Origin: Shewanella olleyana
GTDB lineage: Bacteria; Pseudomonadota; Gammaproteobacteria; Enterobacterales; Shewanellaceae
Reading direction: 5' to 3'
Assembly (NCBI RefSeq): GCF_023283825.1
Contig: NZ_JAKILD010000009.1
Coordinates: forward strand, 62,001-126,000
DNA length: 64,000 bases
Part shown: positions 48,565 through 59,952 of the stretch, in pieces
Numbering within the stretch: position 1 is the first letter of the stretch
Layout: each line of letters starts with the position of its first letter
The notes under the pieces: generated by a model
Databases searched by the model: none
Seen by the model: the letters and a program-made list of their open reading frames with translations, nothing else
What the model was told of the DNA's origin: nothing
Program-made: the position numbers and the translations under genes

Positions 48565-49917
48565 ATGAAACCAAAATTAACTTTACTCTCAGCAGCTATT
48601 TTATCAGCCTCACTTTCTTTAATGCCGGCTTTATCTCAAGCAGCTATTCCCCATGCCGTAGAGGGGCAAGCATTACCAAGTCTTGCGCCCATGCTTGAAA
48701 GAACAACACCCGCAGTCGTTTCGGTTGCGGTTAGTGGCACTCAAACTTCAAAACAACAAATTCCAGATGTATTTAAATACTTTTTTGGTCCCAACGTTCC
48801 CCGAGAACAAGTGCAAGAACGTCCATTTAGAGGGTTAGGCTCTGGCGTAATCATTGATGCAAAAGAAGGTTACATCGTCACTAATAACCATGTGATTAAT
48901 GGCGCTGATGAAATTAAAATTGGATTACATGACGGCCGTGAAATCGAAGCCAAATTGATTGGCTCCGATCCTGAATCAGATATTGCATTACTGCAAATTG
49001 AAGCTAAAAACTTAACGGCAATTAAACAGACTAACTCTGATGATATTCGTGTCGGTGACTTTGCTGTCGCCATTGGTAATCCATTTGGCCTTGGACAAAC
49101 CGTAACTTCGGGAATTGTTAGTGCACTTGGTCGCAGCGGCCTTGGCATTGAAATGTTGGAAAACTTTATTCAAACCGATGCAGCGATTAATAGTGGTAAC
49201 TCTGGCGGTGCACTGGTGAACTTAAATGGTGAACTAATAGGCATCAATACTGCAATCGTTGCCCCAAGTGGCGGTAACGTTGGGATTGGTTTTGCGATTC
49301 CAGCCAACATGGTTAATAACCTGATTAACCAGATTATTGAGCATGGCGAAGTCAAACGCGGTGTACTTGGTGTTACAGGACGTGATTTAGACAATGAACT
49401 GGCAAAAGCGTTTGGGTTAGAGACGCAACACGGCGGCTTTATTAGTGAAGTCATGCCAGACAGCGCCGCAGATAAGGCTGGATTAGAGGCTGGCGATATT
49501 ATTGTCAGTGTTAATGGTAAGAAGATTAAAAACTTCCAAGAGCTTAGAGCCAAAGTGGCCACTATGGGCGCTGGCGCTAAAGTTGAAATTGGATTCATTC
49601 GAGATGGTGATAAAGAAACCACTGATGTCGTGCTAGGCGAGTCCACCTCAAGTAGCGGCGCGGGTGATGATGCTCTACATCCAATGCTGGAAGGAGCTCA
49701 GCTAAACAATACTCGTAAAGGTATCGAAATCACTGACGTTGCCCAAGGTTCACCTGCTGCCAGAAATGGTCTTGAAAAAGGCGATCTCATTGTCGGTTTA
49801 AACCGCAGCAAGGTAAATAACTTGAATAAACTTAGAGATGAATTAAAGAACCCTAAAGGCGCTGTGGCGTTAAAGATATTGCGTGATAACAAGCTGATGT
49901 ATCTAGTATTGAGATAA
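48565..49917 (+). CDS. degQ: Periplasmic serine endoprotease DegQ
   Basis: HtrA-type quality-control protease of 450 residues. A signal peptide ends about residue 26 (SQAAI). The S1C protease domain has the triad His in TNNHVI, Asp in ESDIALL and Ser in NSGNSGGAL, followed by two PDZ domains (about 255-345 and 370-448). The short LA loop and the position before degS favour DegQ over DegP. GGAG lies about 9 bp before the ATG. Confidence 0.95.
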   Translation: MKPKLTLLSAAILSASLSLMPALSQAAIPHAVEGQALPSLAPMLERTTPAVVSVAVSGTQTSKQQIPDVFKYFFGPNVPREQVQERPFRGLGSGVIIDAKEGYIVTNNHVINGADEIKIGLHDGREIEAKLIGSDPESDIALLQIEAKNLTAIKQTNSDDIRVGDFAVAIGNPFGLGQTVTSGIVSALGRSGLGIEMLENFIQTDAAINSGNSGGALVNLNGELIGINTAIVAPSGGNVGIGFAIPANMVNNLINQIIEHGEVKRGVLGVTGRDLDNELAKAFGLETQHGGFISEVMPDSAADKAGLEAGDIIVSVNGKKIKNFQELRAKVATMGAGAKVEIGFIRDGDKETTDVVLGESTSSSGAGDDALHPMLEGAQLNNTRKGIEITDVAQGSPAARNGLEKGDLIVGLNRSKVNNLNKLRDELKNPKGAVALKILRDNKLMYLVLR

Positions 49918-49949
49918 CAGCTTAATAACACTCAAATATTCAAACTGAA

Positions 49950-49990
49950 ATTAAGCATCGTGATTTCTCATCTCGATGCTTAATTTTTTT
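49950..49990 (+). terminator. degQ terminator
   Basis: ATTAAGCATCG/CGATGCTTAAT stem with a 13-nt loop followed by T7, so degS probably has its own promoter in the remaining 45 bp or depends on read-through. Confidence 0.82.
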
Positions 49991-50035
49991 AATCGTGATA
50001 ATATATTTTATTAACTTTTCTAAAATAGCCGACCA

Positions 50036-51118
50036 ATGAATTTCAAAAACACTATTCTGTATTTAAGCAAGGCTGTGGTATTTGGTTTGGTCATGGCTGC
50101 GGCATTCTTATTCGTTAATTCTATTACCAATAATAATAGCTTCAACAATGGTTTAACTGTTGCCCATCATAGTAATGAATTGTCATTTGCCAGTGCAGTT
50201 CGTCGAGCAGCCCCTGCTGTTGTTAATATTTACAGTCTAAGTTTAGATCAAAATAGTCCACTCAATTCAAGCTCACTACAAGGCCTTGGTTCTGGCGTTA
50301 TAATGAGTAAAGAAGGCTATATTTTGACGAATTATCATGTCATAAAAAAAGCTGATGAAATTGTCGTTGCACTGCAAGATGGTAGAAAGTTTACTTCCGA
50401 AGTTGTCGGCTCTGATCAAATCACCGATTTAGCTGTACTTAAAATTGAAATAGTTGGCGATAACGTGCCTATTGTTCCCATTAACCTCAACAATCCAGCT
50501 CAAGTCGGCGATGTTGTCTTGGCGATTGGTAACCCATACAACTTAGGTCAAACTATCACCCAAGGGATCATCAGTGCAACAGGCCGCAATGGCTTAAGTT
50601 CTGGCTACCTCGACTTCTTGCAAACCGATGCTGCGATTAATGCCGGTAATTCAGGTGGCGCATTAATTGATACTAGTGGTGAGCTAATAGGCATCAATAC
50701 TGCGGCATTCCAAATCGGCGCCGAAGGTGGTGGACATGGCATTAACTTCGCCATTCCCATTAAACTTGCCCATAGCATTATGGGGAAATTGATTACAAAT
50801 GGACGTGTTATACGTGGAGCCTTGGGTATTTCTGGTGAGCCACTTAGTCCTGTTATGGCGCAGATCTTAAACTTACCCGATCTTAAAGGCGTACTAGTAA
50901 CAGGTGTTGACCCAAGTGGCCCTGCAGCTAAAGCAACACTTCGCCCTCGTGATGTTATCATTCAATATGCAGATGAGAGTGTCCCCGGCGTTGAAATGTT
51001 AATGGACAGAATCGCAGAAACACCACCAGGCAATAAAGTCAGCATTACTATCATTCGTGAAGGTAAACCAATTGAGCTGCCGGTTGTTATTGGTGAGAAG
51101 CTAGCTGAAAATAGCTAA
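50036..51118 (+). CDS. degS: Envelope-stress sensor protease DegS
   Basis: Inner-membrane-anchored HtrA protease that starts RseA cleavage and releases sigmaE when unfolded outer-membrane porins bind its PDZ domain. It has 360 residues: one N-terminal TM helix (about 10-30), a protease domain with TNYHVI (His), ITDLAVL (Asp) and NAGNSGGAL (Ser), and a single PDZ domain (about 255-350), the layout that separates DegS from DegQ. Confidence 0.96.
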   Translation: MNFKNTILYLSKAVVFGLVMAAAFLFVNSITNNNSFNNGLTVAHHSNELSFASAVRRAAPAVVNIYSLSLDQNSPLNSSSLQGLGSGVIMSKEGYILTNYHVIKKADEIVVALQDGRKFTSEVVGSDQITDLAVLKIEIVGDNVPIVPINLNNPAQVGDVVLAIGNPYNLGQTITQGIISATGRNGLSSGYLDFLQTDAAINAGNSGGALIDTSGELIGINTAAFQIGAEGGGHGINFAIPIKLAHSIMGKLITNGRVIRGALGISGEPLSPVMAQILNLPDLKGVLVTGVDPSGPAAKATLRPRDVIIQYADESVPGVEMLMDRIAETPPGNKVSITIIREGKPIELPVVIGEKLAENS

Positions 51119-51160
51119 CATACTAAGCATGTTTGCTCCCTTTTATCTTAATTCAGACAT

Positions 51161-51190
51161 AAAAAAACCGCTCATAGGAGCGGTTTTTTT
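51161..51190. terminator. Bidirectional terminator between degS and murA
   Basis: AAACCGCT-CATAGG-AGCGGTTT with A7 to the left and T7 to the right, positioned between two convergent genes. Confidence 0.9.
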
Positions 51191-51207
51191 AATATTCTTC
51201 AAACAGC

Positions 51208-52733
<1,526 letters not shown>

Positions 52734-52758
52734 GGAATTTGCTACCTTAAATTCAATG

Positions 52759-53055
52759 CTAGTTTTCTAGAAAAAAGGATTCTAAATCATATAACTCAAT
52801 GAGTCTTTTTAGATGTTCACTCGGATTTACCAATATCCTTGGCTGAGTGTTGCTTTTACTGCAATTACCTAAACATATTAGCTCAAGTAAAAATGCGACG
52901 CCTGCGCTGTCGGCATACTCTAAAGCAGACAAGTCTAACACTTGAGTGCTGTCAGTAAACAACTGTTGTCTCTTAGGCCATAAATCTATGACCTCTGCTT
53001 GCCTTAGTTGCCCTTTAATTTCACAAATGTCAGCTTTTTGTAAAAACTCAATCAC
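52759..53055 (-). CDS. mlaB: MlaB, STAS-domain subunit of the Mla lipid transporter
   Basis: Cytosolic STAS-domain protein of 98 residues that stabilises the MlaF ATPase. The anti-sigma-antagonist block DLSALEYADSAGVAFLLELI includes the conserved Ser/Thr region. It overlaps the mlaC stop by 4 bp, so translation is coupled. Confidence 0.9.
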   Translation of the reverse strand: MIEFLQKADICEIKGQLRQAEVIDLWPKRQQLFTDSTQVLDLSALEYADSAGVAFLLELICLGNCSKSNTQPRILVNPSEHLKRLIELYDLESFFLEN

Positions 53056-53717
53056 GCAGCATTTTCCTTATCCTGTTTGTAATTGATTTCTTGGTCCGTG
53101 CGCTCTTTAAGCATTTCAATCACCGAATCCACCCCTTTCTGACGAATTAAGTTAGAAACTTCAGACTGTTTTGACGCTAATAAACTGACCCCTTCAGCCA
53201 CCAAATCAAATGCCTTCCAGCTATCATCTTTTAAACGTCTTGCTTTAAATATCACCTTAATCGGTGGGCGACCGTCTTCAATAATTTGCACATTGACATC
53301 AACAAACTTCTCATCAGTAAAGTCAGTCGCGGGTGAAAATTGGACTTTTTGATTGGTGTACTCAGTAAAAGCTTGAGCATACGTTGCGACTAAGTACCCC
53401 TCAAAAGCTTCAACAAAACGTTCACGTTGCTCTGGAGTCGTATCACGTAAGTATTGCCCCATAACCTTGTAGGCTGCATATTTATAGTCAACGTAGGGCA
53501 TGAGTTCTTCACGAACAATGACTTTCAAATGGCCTAAATCGGCATCAATCAGAGCTTTATCTGTGTCAAAACGGTCAAAGGTTTTATTGGAAACTTGCTG
53601 AACTAATTTGAAAGGATCATGAGTATCAATCTCTTCTGCTGCCACTGTAGAAAAAGTAAATATACTTGCAGCAACAAAAATTAAGGTTTGCATAAACGGT
53701 TGTAATAACTTGCTCAT
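53052..53717 (-). CDS. mlaC: MlaC, periplasmic phospholipid carrier
   Basis: Soluble periplasmic protein of 221 residues that shuttles phospholipids between the outer-membrane MlaA and the inner-membrane MlaFEDB complex. A signal peptide ends about residue 27 (STVAA). The YKAYKVMGQYLRDTT and FDLVAEGVSLLASKQSEV regions match the Tox-REase/MlaC family. Between mlaD (12 bp) and mlaB. Confidence 0.95.
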   Translation of the reverse strand: MSKLLQPFMQTLIFVAASIFTFSTVAAEEIDTHDPFKLVQQVSNKTFDRFDTDKALIDADLGHLKVIVREELMPYVDYKYAAYKVMGQYLRDTTPEQRERFVEAFEGYLVATYAQAFTEYTNQKVQFSPATDFTDEKFVDVNVQIIEDGRPPIKVIFKARRLKDDSWKAFDLVAEGVSLLASKQSEVSNLIRQKGVDSVIEMLKERTDQEINYKQDKENAA

Positions 53718-53729
53718 ATGTCTCTCCTA

Positions 53730-54200
53730 TTAATCCTTTGAAGATACGCTATAAAGTAACTGTCCAATCAAATCTTCTAAAATAAGCGCAGAACGAGTGT
53801 CATGTACCCTATCGCCATCAGCTAGCATCGCAATATCATCGTCCATAAAACCTGGGGTTAACCCTAAAAATTGCTCACCTAATAGTCCTGAGGTTAAAAT
53901 AGATAAACTACTGGTTTCAGGGAATTGATCATATTGTTTATCCATCGTCAACGTGACGACTGGCACTAGCTTTTTCATATCAAGCGTAATGTTAGATACT
54001 CGGCCTACCACAACACCACCGACTTTAACCGGCGAGCGCACTTTTAACCCACCGATATTGTTAAACTCGGCCTTTAAAGTATAAGTCTCTTGGTTCGATT
54101 TAAGTTCTACATTGGCAACGTTAAACACCAGCACACAGAATGCCAACAACCCTGTTAGCAAAAAGAGTCCTACCAATAATTCTACTTTCCTTGTCAACAT
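53730..54200 (-). CDS. mlaD: MlaD, MCE-domain subunit
   Basis: Inner-membrane MCE protein of 156 residues; it forms a hexameric ring on MlaE. One N-terminal TM helix (about 8-28) and an MCE domain (about 37-118) with GGLKVRSPVKVGGVVVGRV are seen. The ATG ending at 54200 is preferred to the TTG three codons earlier because homologues begin with MLTRKVELLVG. The short C-terminal helix is present. Confidence 0.94.
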   Translation of the reverse strand: MLTRKVELLVGLFLLTGLLAFCVLVFNVANVELKSNQETYTLKAEFNNIGGLKVRSPVKVGGVVVGRVSNITLDMKKLVPVVTLTMDKQYDQFPETSSLSILTSGLLGEQFLGLTPGFMDDDIAMLADGDRVHDTRSALILEDLIGQLLYSVSSKD

Positions 54201-54235
54201 ATGCTTCAACCACTTAAATTAATGAATGCAAAAAA

Positions 54236-55021
54236 TTACTGACCAAACATGATTGCTGTGAGCAAAAAGTCGAGTGCGAGTACCGCTAAACTTGCTTGAA
54301 CAACTGTCGATGTCGTTGCCTTACTTATTCCTTCAGGATTAGGCGTCACCTCATAGCCACGATACAAGGCAATCCAAGTCACCACTATGCCAAATATAGT
54401 GCTCTTAATTAAACAGTTCACAATATCTTGGCGCCATTCAATTGAAGACTGCAGGATTGACCAAAAAGAACCGCTATCAATGCCTTTCCATTCAACGCCT
54501 ACCAGATGACCACCTAAAATACCCACAAGACAGAACATCATGGTCAACAAAGGGACGCTGATCACCCCCGCCCAAAAGCGCGGCGCAATAACTTGTCTTA
54601 ACGGATCAATCGCCATCATCTCTAAACTAGACAGCTGCTCTGTCGATTTCATTAAACCGATTTCAGCAGTCAATGCTGAGCCCGCACGACCTGCAAACAA
54701 CAATGCCGTCACTACAGGGCCAAGTTCACGTAATAAACTTAGCGCAACCATTGGGCCTAAACTTTCAACTGTGCCAAAATCTGCTAATACCGTATAGCCT
54801 TGCAGCGCCAGTACCATGCCGATAAACAGTCCTGATACCACAATGATGACCATGGAGCGAACACCAAGCACATACATTTGTTTAATCAGTAACGGCAAGC
54901 CTTTTACAAAGTTGGGCACATTGATAATAGCGCCCCAAAGCATTAACCCTGCGCGGCCTAATCCTGCGACAACGTCTAATGCAGTACGGCCTAAATTGGT
55001 AATCTGATTAATTACGCCCAC
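54236..55021 (-). CDS. mlaE: MlaE, permease of the Mla ABC transporter
   Basis: Multi-pass inner-membrane permease of 261 residues with about five or six hydrophobic segments. Family blocks include [37 protein letters not shown] and [17 protein letters not shown]. Its start overlaps the mlaF stop by 14 bp. Confidence 0.96.
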   Translation of the reverse strand: MGVINQITNLGRTALDVVAGLGRAGLMLWGAIINVPNFVKGLPLLIKQMYVLGVRSMVIIVVSGLFIGMVLALQGYTVLADFGTVESLGPMVALSLLRELGPVVTALLFAGRAGSALTAEIGLMKSTEQLSSLEMMAIDPLRQVIAPRFWAGVISVPLLTMMFCLVGILGGHLVGVEWKGIDSGSFWSILQSSIEWRQDIVNCLIKSTIFGIVVTWIALYRGYEVTPNPEGISKATTSTVVQASLAVLALDFLLTAIMFGQ

Positions 55022-55835
55022 TTAACATCTCCTGTTGGTAATCTTCTGCAGGAAAATGAAATGGAACCGGCCCATCAGGTCTACCATTAATAAATTGTTC
55101 AATTTGCGGGTTTTTTGATGCTTGAAGCTCATCAGGCGTTCCTGATGCAATGACTTTCTTTTCTGCAATCACGTAAACATAGTCAGCGATACTCAGCACC
55201 GCATCAACATCATGTGAAACCACCACAGAGGTTAAATTTAACGTACTTGAAAGCTCACCAATTAATTTCACCAGCATGCCCATAGAAATAGGGTCTTGGC
55301 CTGCAAAAGGTTCGTCATAGAGGATCATTTCAGGTTCAAGGGCGATGGCACGGGCAAGTGCCGCACGGCGCTGCATCCCACCAGATAACTCATTGGGGTT
55401 CATTAACGCGGCGCCTCGTAAGCCAACCGCTTGTAGCTTCATCATCACCACTTTACGGATAATGCTTTCAGGTAAGCCAGAATGTTCACGTAGTGCAAAT
55501 GCGACATTATCAAACACATTCATATCAGTGAATAATGCACCACTTTGAAATAACATGCTCATGCGTTTACGCAGCTCAAATAATTGCTGGCGCTTAAGTT
55601 GATGCACATTTTGACCGCTAAATAACACTTCACCGCTATCTGGAGTAAGTTGACCACCAATGAGCTTTAACAAGGTGGTTTTGCCTATCCCACTAGGGCC
55701 CATAATTGCTGTCACTTTACCTTTGGGAATATTTAGACAAATATCATCAAAAATGACGCGTGAACCACGACTGAATTTCATATGACGAATTTCAACCAAA
55801 GCTGGTGTTATGTTTACTAAACTTGAATCTGACAT
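55008..55835 (-). CDS. mlaF: MlaF, ATPase of the Mla ABC transporter
   Basis: ABC ATPase of 275 residues that drives phospholipid transport by MlaFEDB. Walker A is [11 protein letters not shown], the signature [16 protein letters not shown], Walker [14 protein letters not shown] and the H-loop VVVSHD. The C-terminal extension reaching into the neighbouring subunit ([15 protein letters not shown]) is present. First gene of mlaFEDCB-ibaG-murA and divergent from yrbG. Confidence 0.96.
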   Translation of the reverse strand: MSDSSLVNITPALVEIRHMKFSRGSRVIFDDICLNIPKGKVTAIMGPSGIGKTTLLKLIGGQLTPDSGEVLFSGQNVHQLKRQQLFELRKRMSMLFQSGALFTDMNVFDNVAFALREHSGLPESIIRKVVMMKLQAVGLRGAALMNPNELSGGMQRRAALARAIALEPEMILYDEPFAGQDPISMGMLVKLIGELSSTLNLTSVVVSHDVDAVLSIADYVYVIAEKKVIASGTPDELQASKNPQIEQFINGRPDGPVPFHFPAEDYQQEMLSGRN

Positions 55836-56012
55836 AGAGGAAATAATAGCCTTCCTGGCCCGTAAGATGTAGAACTGAATTGTACGAAATTGTGTAAGAA
55901 CCTACAACAAATCAATCACCATGAGTTACAATTCACAACAATTATCGCATCAGCTCATATTTTTGTTAAAATTCTGCACAAATATCGCTATCAACACATT
56001 TTTTGGAACAAC

Positions 56013-56975
56013 ATGGTTTTTAATATTTTGATGCTAATCGCTGGCTTAGGCGTTTTAGTTTGGAGCGCCGACCGCTTCGTATATGGCGCGGCCGCTTTCG
56101 CTCGAAACCTAGGTCTACCGCCAATGTTGATTGGTTTAACGATTGTGGCAATGGGCAGTTCTGCACCAGAAATGTTTGTCGCAGCCACCGCATCGATGGA
56201 AGGCATGAGTGATACCGCTGTCGGTAATGTCCTAGGCTCTAACGTTGCCAATATCACTTTAATATTAGGTATAACTGCCTTACTCGGGGCGATTTCAGTC
56301 AGTTCACAGACCTTAAAACGTGAAATACCGTTAATGTTAGCCGCTACAGTGCTAGCAGGTTATTTGATCCATGATGGCATGCTCACCCGCGTTGATGGCG
56401 GCATTTTATTGGTCGCCTTTTTGGGATTAATGGGCTTCTTTATATGGCAAGCCATGAGAAATAAACAAATTGATCCATTATCTGACGAATCTGATGCAGA
56501 GATCCCTAAAAATGTACCCACATTACATGCTATTATCTGGATAATTGTAGGCATGATACTGTTACCGCTTTCAGCTGACTGGATGGTGACTGGCGCTGTC
56601 GGCATTGCCAAGACATTTGGACTGTCGGATTTAGTCATTGGTTTAACTATCATTGCTGTTGGAACAAGCTTACCAGAGCTCGCAGCTTGTATTGCAGGGG
56701 TACTTAAAAAAGAAGATGACCTCGCCATTGGTAACATTGTCGGGTCGAACTTATTTAATATTTTAGCGGTGTTGGCGATCCCAGGGCTGATAGCCCCTGG
56801 TGAAATAGATGCCCAAGCAAGTAGCCGTGATTTTTACATGGTGCTTGGTACCAGTACTGCACTAGTTGTTTTAGTATTATCCAGTGGCGCTAAAAAGCAG
56901 CTTACTCGCTGGCATGGCGCCATTTTATTAGTCGTCTTTATTGCGTACCAGATTGTCTTATTTCAATCTCAATAA
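56013..56975 (+). CDS. yrbG: Calcium/sodium antiporter YrbG-type
   Basis: CaCA-superfamily exchanger of 320 residues with two inverted repeats, each holding an alpha motif: GLTIVAMGSSAPEM and GLTIIAVGTSLPEL. A cytosolic loop (about 150-165) separates two halves of five hydrophobic helices. The start is ATG 56013 with GGAA 5 bp upstream. The reading frame stays open 41 codons further 5', but that part is not hydrophobic and is rejected. It precedes kdsD, as in E. coli. Confidence 0.93.
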   Translation: MVFNILMLIAGLGVLVWSADRFVYGAAAFARNLGLPPMLIGLTIVAMGSSAPEMFVAATASMEGMSDTAVGNVLGSNVANITLILGITALLGAISVSSQTLKREIPLMLAATVLAGYLIHDGMLTRVDGGILLVAFLGLMGFFIWQAMRNKQIDPLSDESDAEIPKNVPTLHAIIWIIVGMILLPLSADWMVTGAVGIAKTFGLSDLVIGLTIIAVGTSLPELAACIAGVLKKEDDLAIGNIVGSNLFNILAVLAIPGLIAPGEIDAQASSRDFYMVLGTSTALVVLVLSSGAKKQLTRWHGAILLVVFIAYQIVLFQSQ

Positions 56976-57043
56976 CGGGGCATAAAGACTTTTACCTCAC
57001 CAAAGCTATTATTTAATTAGCTTTGGAACAGAGTGAGAGAGCT

Positions 57044-58021
57044 ATGATAGATCAGAAACAATTGCGTCAATGGGGCCGTCAAGTCATTGATATTGAAAAG
57101 TCAGCTTTAGATAATCTATATCAATACGTTGACTCCGATGCATTTGGACAAGCTTGTGAACTTATTTTGCAATGTAAAGGTAAAGTGATTGTCATGGGTA
57201 TGGGGAAATCAGGCCATATCGGCAATAAGATTTCTGCCACTCTTGCAAGCACAGGAACACCTGCGTTTTTTGTTCACCCTGGTGAAGCAAGCCATGGTGA
57301 CTTAGGCGCATTGGATAAAAACGATATTATTCTCGCCATTTCAAACTCTGGCGAATCCAGTGAAATCCTCACCTTACTACCTGTGATTCAGCGCATGGGC
57401 GTACCCGTGATTGCCATAACAGGCAAACCTGAATCCAATATGGCGCGCTTATCTAAACTGCACCTTTGTATTGAAGTACCTGAAGAAGCTTGCCCATTAG
57501 GATTGGCACCTACATCAAGTACCACTGCGACACTGGTGATGGGTGATGCATTAGCGGTAGCATTGCTTCAAGCCAAAGGGTTCACCCGTGATGACTTTGC
57601 ACTATCGCACCCTGGCGGCTCTTTAGGCCGTAAATTATTGTTAAAAGTGTCAGATGTTATGCATCAAGGCAATGATGTCCCACAAGTTAATAGCAAGGTT
57701 TGTATTACCGAGTCGTTATACGAAATCTCTAATAAAGGTTTAGGTATGACCGCTGTCACTGATGACAGTGGCAAACTCGTCGGTATCTTTACAGATGGCG
57801 ATTTACGCCGAGTTATTGATGCAGAAAAAAATCTTCGTACTACAGCTATTGCTGATGTCATGTCGCCTAACTGTATAACAATTAGTGCCGATATTTTAGC
57901 AGCACAAGCGCTACAAATTATGGATGAGAAAAGCATTAACGGCTTAATTGTTGTTGATGGTAACCAACAACCTGTTGGCGCACTTAATATGCTAGACATG
58001 GTCAAAGCAGGAGTTATTTAA
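57044..58021 (+). CDS. kdsD: D-arabinose 5-phosphate isomerase
   Basis: Converts ribulose 5-phosphate to arabinose 5-phosphate for Kdo synthesis. It has 325 residues: a SIS domain (about 40-175; GMGKSGHIGNKISATLASTG, SNSGESSE) and two CBS domains (about 205-325). The start is ATG 57044 with GAGAG 3 bp upstream, giving MIDQKQLRQWG. Its last 11 codons and stop are duplicated in tandem downstream (see 57986-58053). Confidence 0.96.
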   Translation: MIDQKQLRQWGRQVIDIEKSALDNLYQYVDSDAFGQACELILQCKGKVIVMGMGKSGHIGNKISATLASTGTPAFFVHPGEASHGDLGALDKNDIILAISNSGESSEILTLLPVIQRMGVPVIAITGKPESNMARLSKLHLCIEVPEEACPLGLAPTSSTTATLVMGDALAVALLQAKGFTRDDFALSHPGGSLGRKLLLKVSDVMHQGNDVPQVNSKVCITESLYEISNKGLGMTAVTDDSGKLVGIFTDGDLRRVIDAEKNLRTTAIADVMSPNCITISADILAAQALQIMDEKSINGLIVVDGNQQPVGALNMLDMVKAGVI

Positions 58022-58053
58022 TATGCTAGACATGGTCAAAGCAGGAGTTATTT
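57986..58053 (+). repeat. 34-bp tandem duplication at the kdsD-kdsC junction
   Basis: Two perfect 34-bp units (57986-58019 and 58020-58053). The first covers the end of kdsD. The second repeats the last codons plus stop and the internal GGAG, giving a 10-codon open frame (MLDMVKAGVI, 58023-58055) just before kdsC. The kdsC ribosome binding site lies in the second copy. Confidence 0.95.
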
Positions 58054-58056
58054 AAT

Positions 58057-58620
58057 ATGTCAGAAGCACAAGTTCATCAAGGTTTATACGGCCCAGTTAG
58101 TGATGATGTATGGCAACGAGCTAAAAAAATTAAACTCCTTATCTGTGATGTCGACGGCGTATTTTCTGATGGCCGCATCTACTTAAGTAATGCAGGTGAA
58201 GAGCTTAAAGCATTTCATACCCGTGATGGTTATGGCGTACGTTCAATATTAACCAGTGGCATTAATGTTGCCGTGATCACAGGGCGTAAGTCAGCCATTG
58301 TAGAAAACCGCATGACCGCCTTAGGCGTAAGTCATATTTATCAGGGCGTAGACGATAAACTTACACCATTTAAAGACTTATTGAGCATTTATAATGTCAC
58401 TGCTGATGAAGTTGCTTACATTGGTGATGATATGGTCGATTTACCCGTTATGAAAGAGGTAGGGTTAGCGGTTTGTGTTGCCGACGGTCACCCATTTGTA
58501 AAGCGCCATTGCCAAATGATTACCAGTATCAATGGCGGTAATGGTGCATTAAGAGAATTAACTGATTTACTATTAGTTAGCCAAGACAAGTTTGAATCGG
58601 CCCACGGAATGAGTATATGA
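58057..58620 (+). CDS. kdsC: 3-deoxy-D-manno-octulosonate 8-phosphate phosphatase
   Basis: HAD-superfamily phosphatase that makes Kdo from Kdo-8-P. It has 187 residues; the nucleophile motif is CDVDGVFSDG, followed by VAVITGRKS and GDDMVDLPVM. GGAG lies 9 bp before the ATG, within the second unit of the 34-bp duplication. Its stop overlaps the lptC start (ATGA). Confidence 0.96.
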   Translation: MSEAQVHQGLYGPVSDDVWQRAKKIKLLICDVDGVFSDGRIYLSNAGEELKAFHTRDGYGVRSILTSGINVAVITGRKSAIVENRMTALGVSHIYQGVDDKLTPFKDLLSIYNVTADEVAYIGDDMVDLPVMKEVGLAVCVADGHPFVKRHCQMITSINGGNGALRELTDLLLVSQDKFESAHGMSI

Positions 58621-59177
58621 GCCGCACCACACTCGCCATTTTAGCGTTTTTTGGTGCTGCATTAGTTTTGTACTGGCAAGTGCAAGTCAAACGCAGCCAG
58701 ATAGAAGCAACCAAGCTTCCTGATCCTGCGCGCCCAGAGTTTATTGCCAACGATTTACGTAGCACCGAATTTAATGCCCAAGGTTTAGTACAAAGCCGTG
58801 TTTCAGCAAAACATATGGAGCACTTTCAGCAAACCAATGAAACCTTATTCACTGAACCAGTTTATTTGGTGTATCCAGAAAATGGTGAAGCTGAGTGGCA
58901 ATTAACTGCTGATTTAGGCAAGCTTAATAAAGAGACTGGCAAAGTCGTGCTGCAAAATAATGTTATTATTGATGCAATAAACATCAATGAACCAGTACAA
59001 TCTTTGACAACTACTATGCTAGCACTGGATTTGAACACCATGATCATGACATCTGATCGACAAATTTATGTGACTGGTCAAGATTTTAATATACAAGGCT
59101 TAGGCCTTTATGCTGATTTAAATGCCGAAGAATTAGAGCTTTTAAGTCAAGTAGAAGGAACGTATGAAGCAAAGTAA
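58617..59177 (+). CDS. lptC: LptC, inner-membrane LPS transport protein
   Basis: Bitopic protein of 186 residues; one N-terminal TM helix (about 5-22) and a periplasmic beta-jellyroll that hands LPS from LptB2FG to LptA. Overlaps kdsC by 4 bp and lptA by 14 bp, so the genes are translationally coupled. Confidence 0.94.
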   Translation: MSRTTLAILAFFGAALVLYWQVQVKRSQIEATKLPDPARPEFIANDLRSTEFNAQGLVQSRVSAKHMEHFQQTNETLFTEPVYLVYPENGEAEWQLTADLGKLNKETGKVVLQNNVIIDAININEPVQSLTTTMLALDLNTMIMTSDRQIYVTGQDFNIQGLGLYADLNAEELELLSQVEGTYEAK

Positions 59178-59952
59178 CAACCTTACTGACTCACTACATC
59201 ATCTTGCAAAGATGAGTCTAGTTGGAATAAGCCTAATTGGAATGACTAGCGTTAGCGCTAAAGAAGGCGATTTACAACAAGAGCTTAAAGTCGCCGCTGT
59301 AAGCCAAAAAGCAGACATTAAAAACAACCAAGTTATTTTCTTTGGGCCAGTAAATGTCACCCAAGGTACAATCAATATAAATGCCGACCAATTACGTGCA
59401 TTTAGTGAAGAGTCCGGAAGCCAAAAAACCATGGTTGCTACTGGTAGCCCTGCCACTTTTTCTCAAGAATTGGACGATGGCCGTATTGGTACAGCGAGTG
59501 CCAATGAAATTAGATATGAACTTGCCACCAGTATTTTAACCTTAAAAGGTAACGCTAAACTTGATCAAGCGGGTAGCCAAGTTACAGGCAACTTAATTAG
59601 CTACAACATTGATAAACAACAGCTTATTGCAGAAAGCACTGGTAATGGTCAAGATCGTGTTATTACTATTTTTCAACCTGAAAACCACTCAGGTTTAAAT
59701 GACTCTAAAGATAACTCAACTCAAATTGAAGATGTTCTAGTCGAGCCTAATGAGCCTGCGGTCGAACTAGAAGAGTCAGAAAACCAAATACAAGATCAAG
59801 CCACTTCAGCCAATGGTGAAGCTGAAACGGTTAAAGATGCAGTGATTGATGCGCAAGCTGATATGCCTGCAATTGAAGAGCCTGTATTAAATAAAAATAT
59901 CCCTGCTACTGATGCATTACCTATCACACCAGCGCTAGAGCAAACTCAATAA
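59164..59952 (+). CDS. lptA: LptA, periplasmic LPS bridge protein, with long acidic C-terminal tail
   Basis: Periplasmic jellyroll that polymerises into the bridge carrying LPS to LptDE. A signal peptide ends about residue 33 (VSA-KEG) and an OstA-type domain covers about 40-175. Unlike the 185-residue E. coli protein it has 262 residues, because a low-complexity Glu/Asn/Asp-rich tail (about 180-262; for example [19 protein letters not shown]) follows the domain. Overlaps lptC by 14 bp and lptB by 1 bp. Confidence 0.94.
   Translation: MKQSNNLTDSLHHLAKMSLVGISLIGMTSVSAKEGDLQQELKVAAVSQKADIKNNQVIFFGPVNVTQGTININADQLRAFSEESGSQKTMVATGSPATFSQELDDGRIGTASANEIRYELATSILTLKGNAKLDQAGSQVTGNLISYNIDKQQLIAESTGNGQDRVITIFQPENHSGLNDSKDNSTQIEDVLVEPNEPAVELEESENQIQDQATSANGEAETVKDAVIDAQADMPAIEEPVLNKNIPATDALPITPALEQTQ

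Noticed and set aside
49170..49646. Long (158-codon) open frame antisense to degQ
   Set aside because: It mirrors the Ala/Gly-rich coding bias of degQ; similar antisense frames occur opposite degS at 50605-50961.
55890..56012. 5' extension of the yrbG reading frame
   Set aside because: The added 41 residues are polar and non-homologous, and GGAA precedes the internal ATG at 56013.
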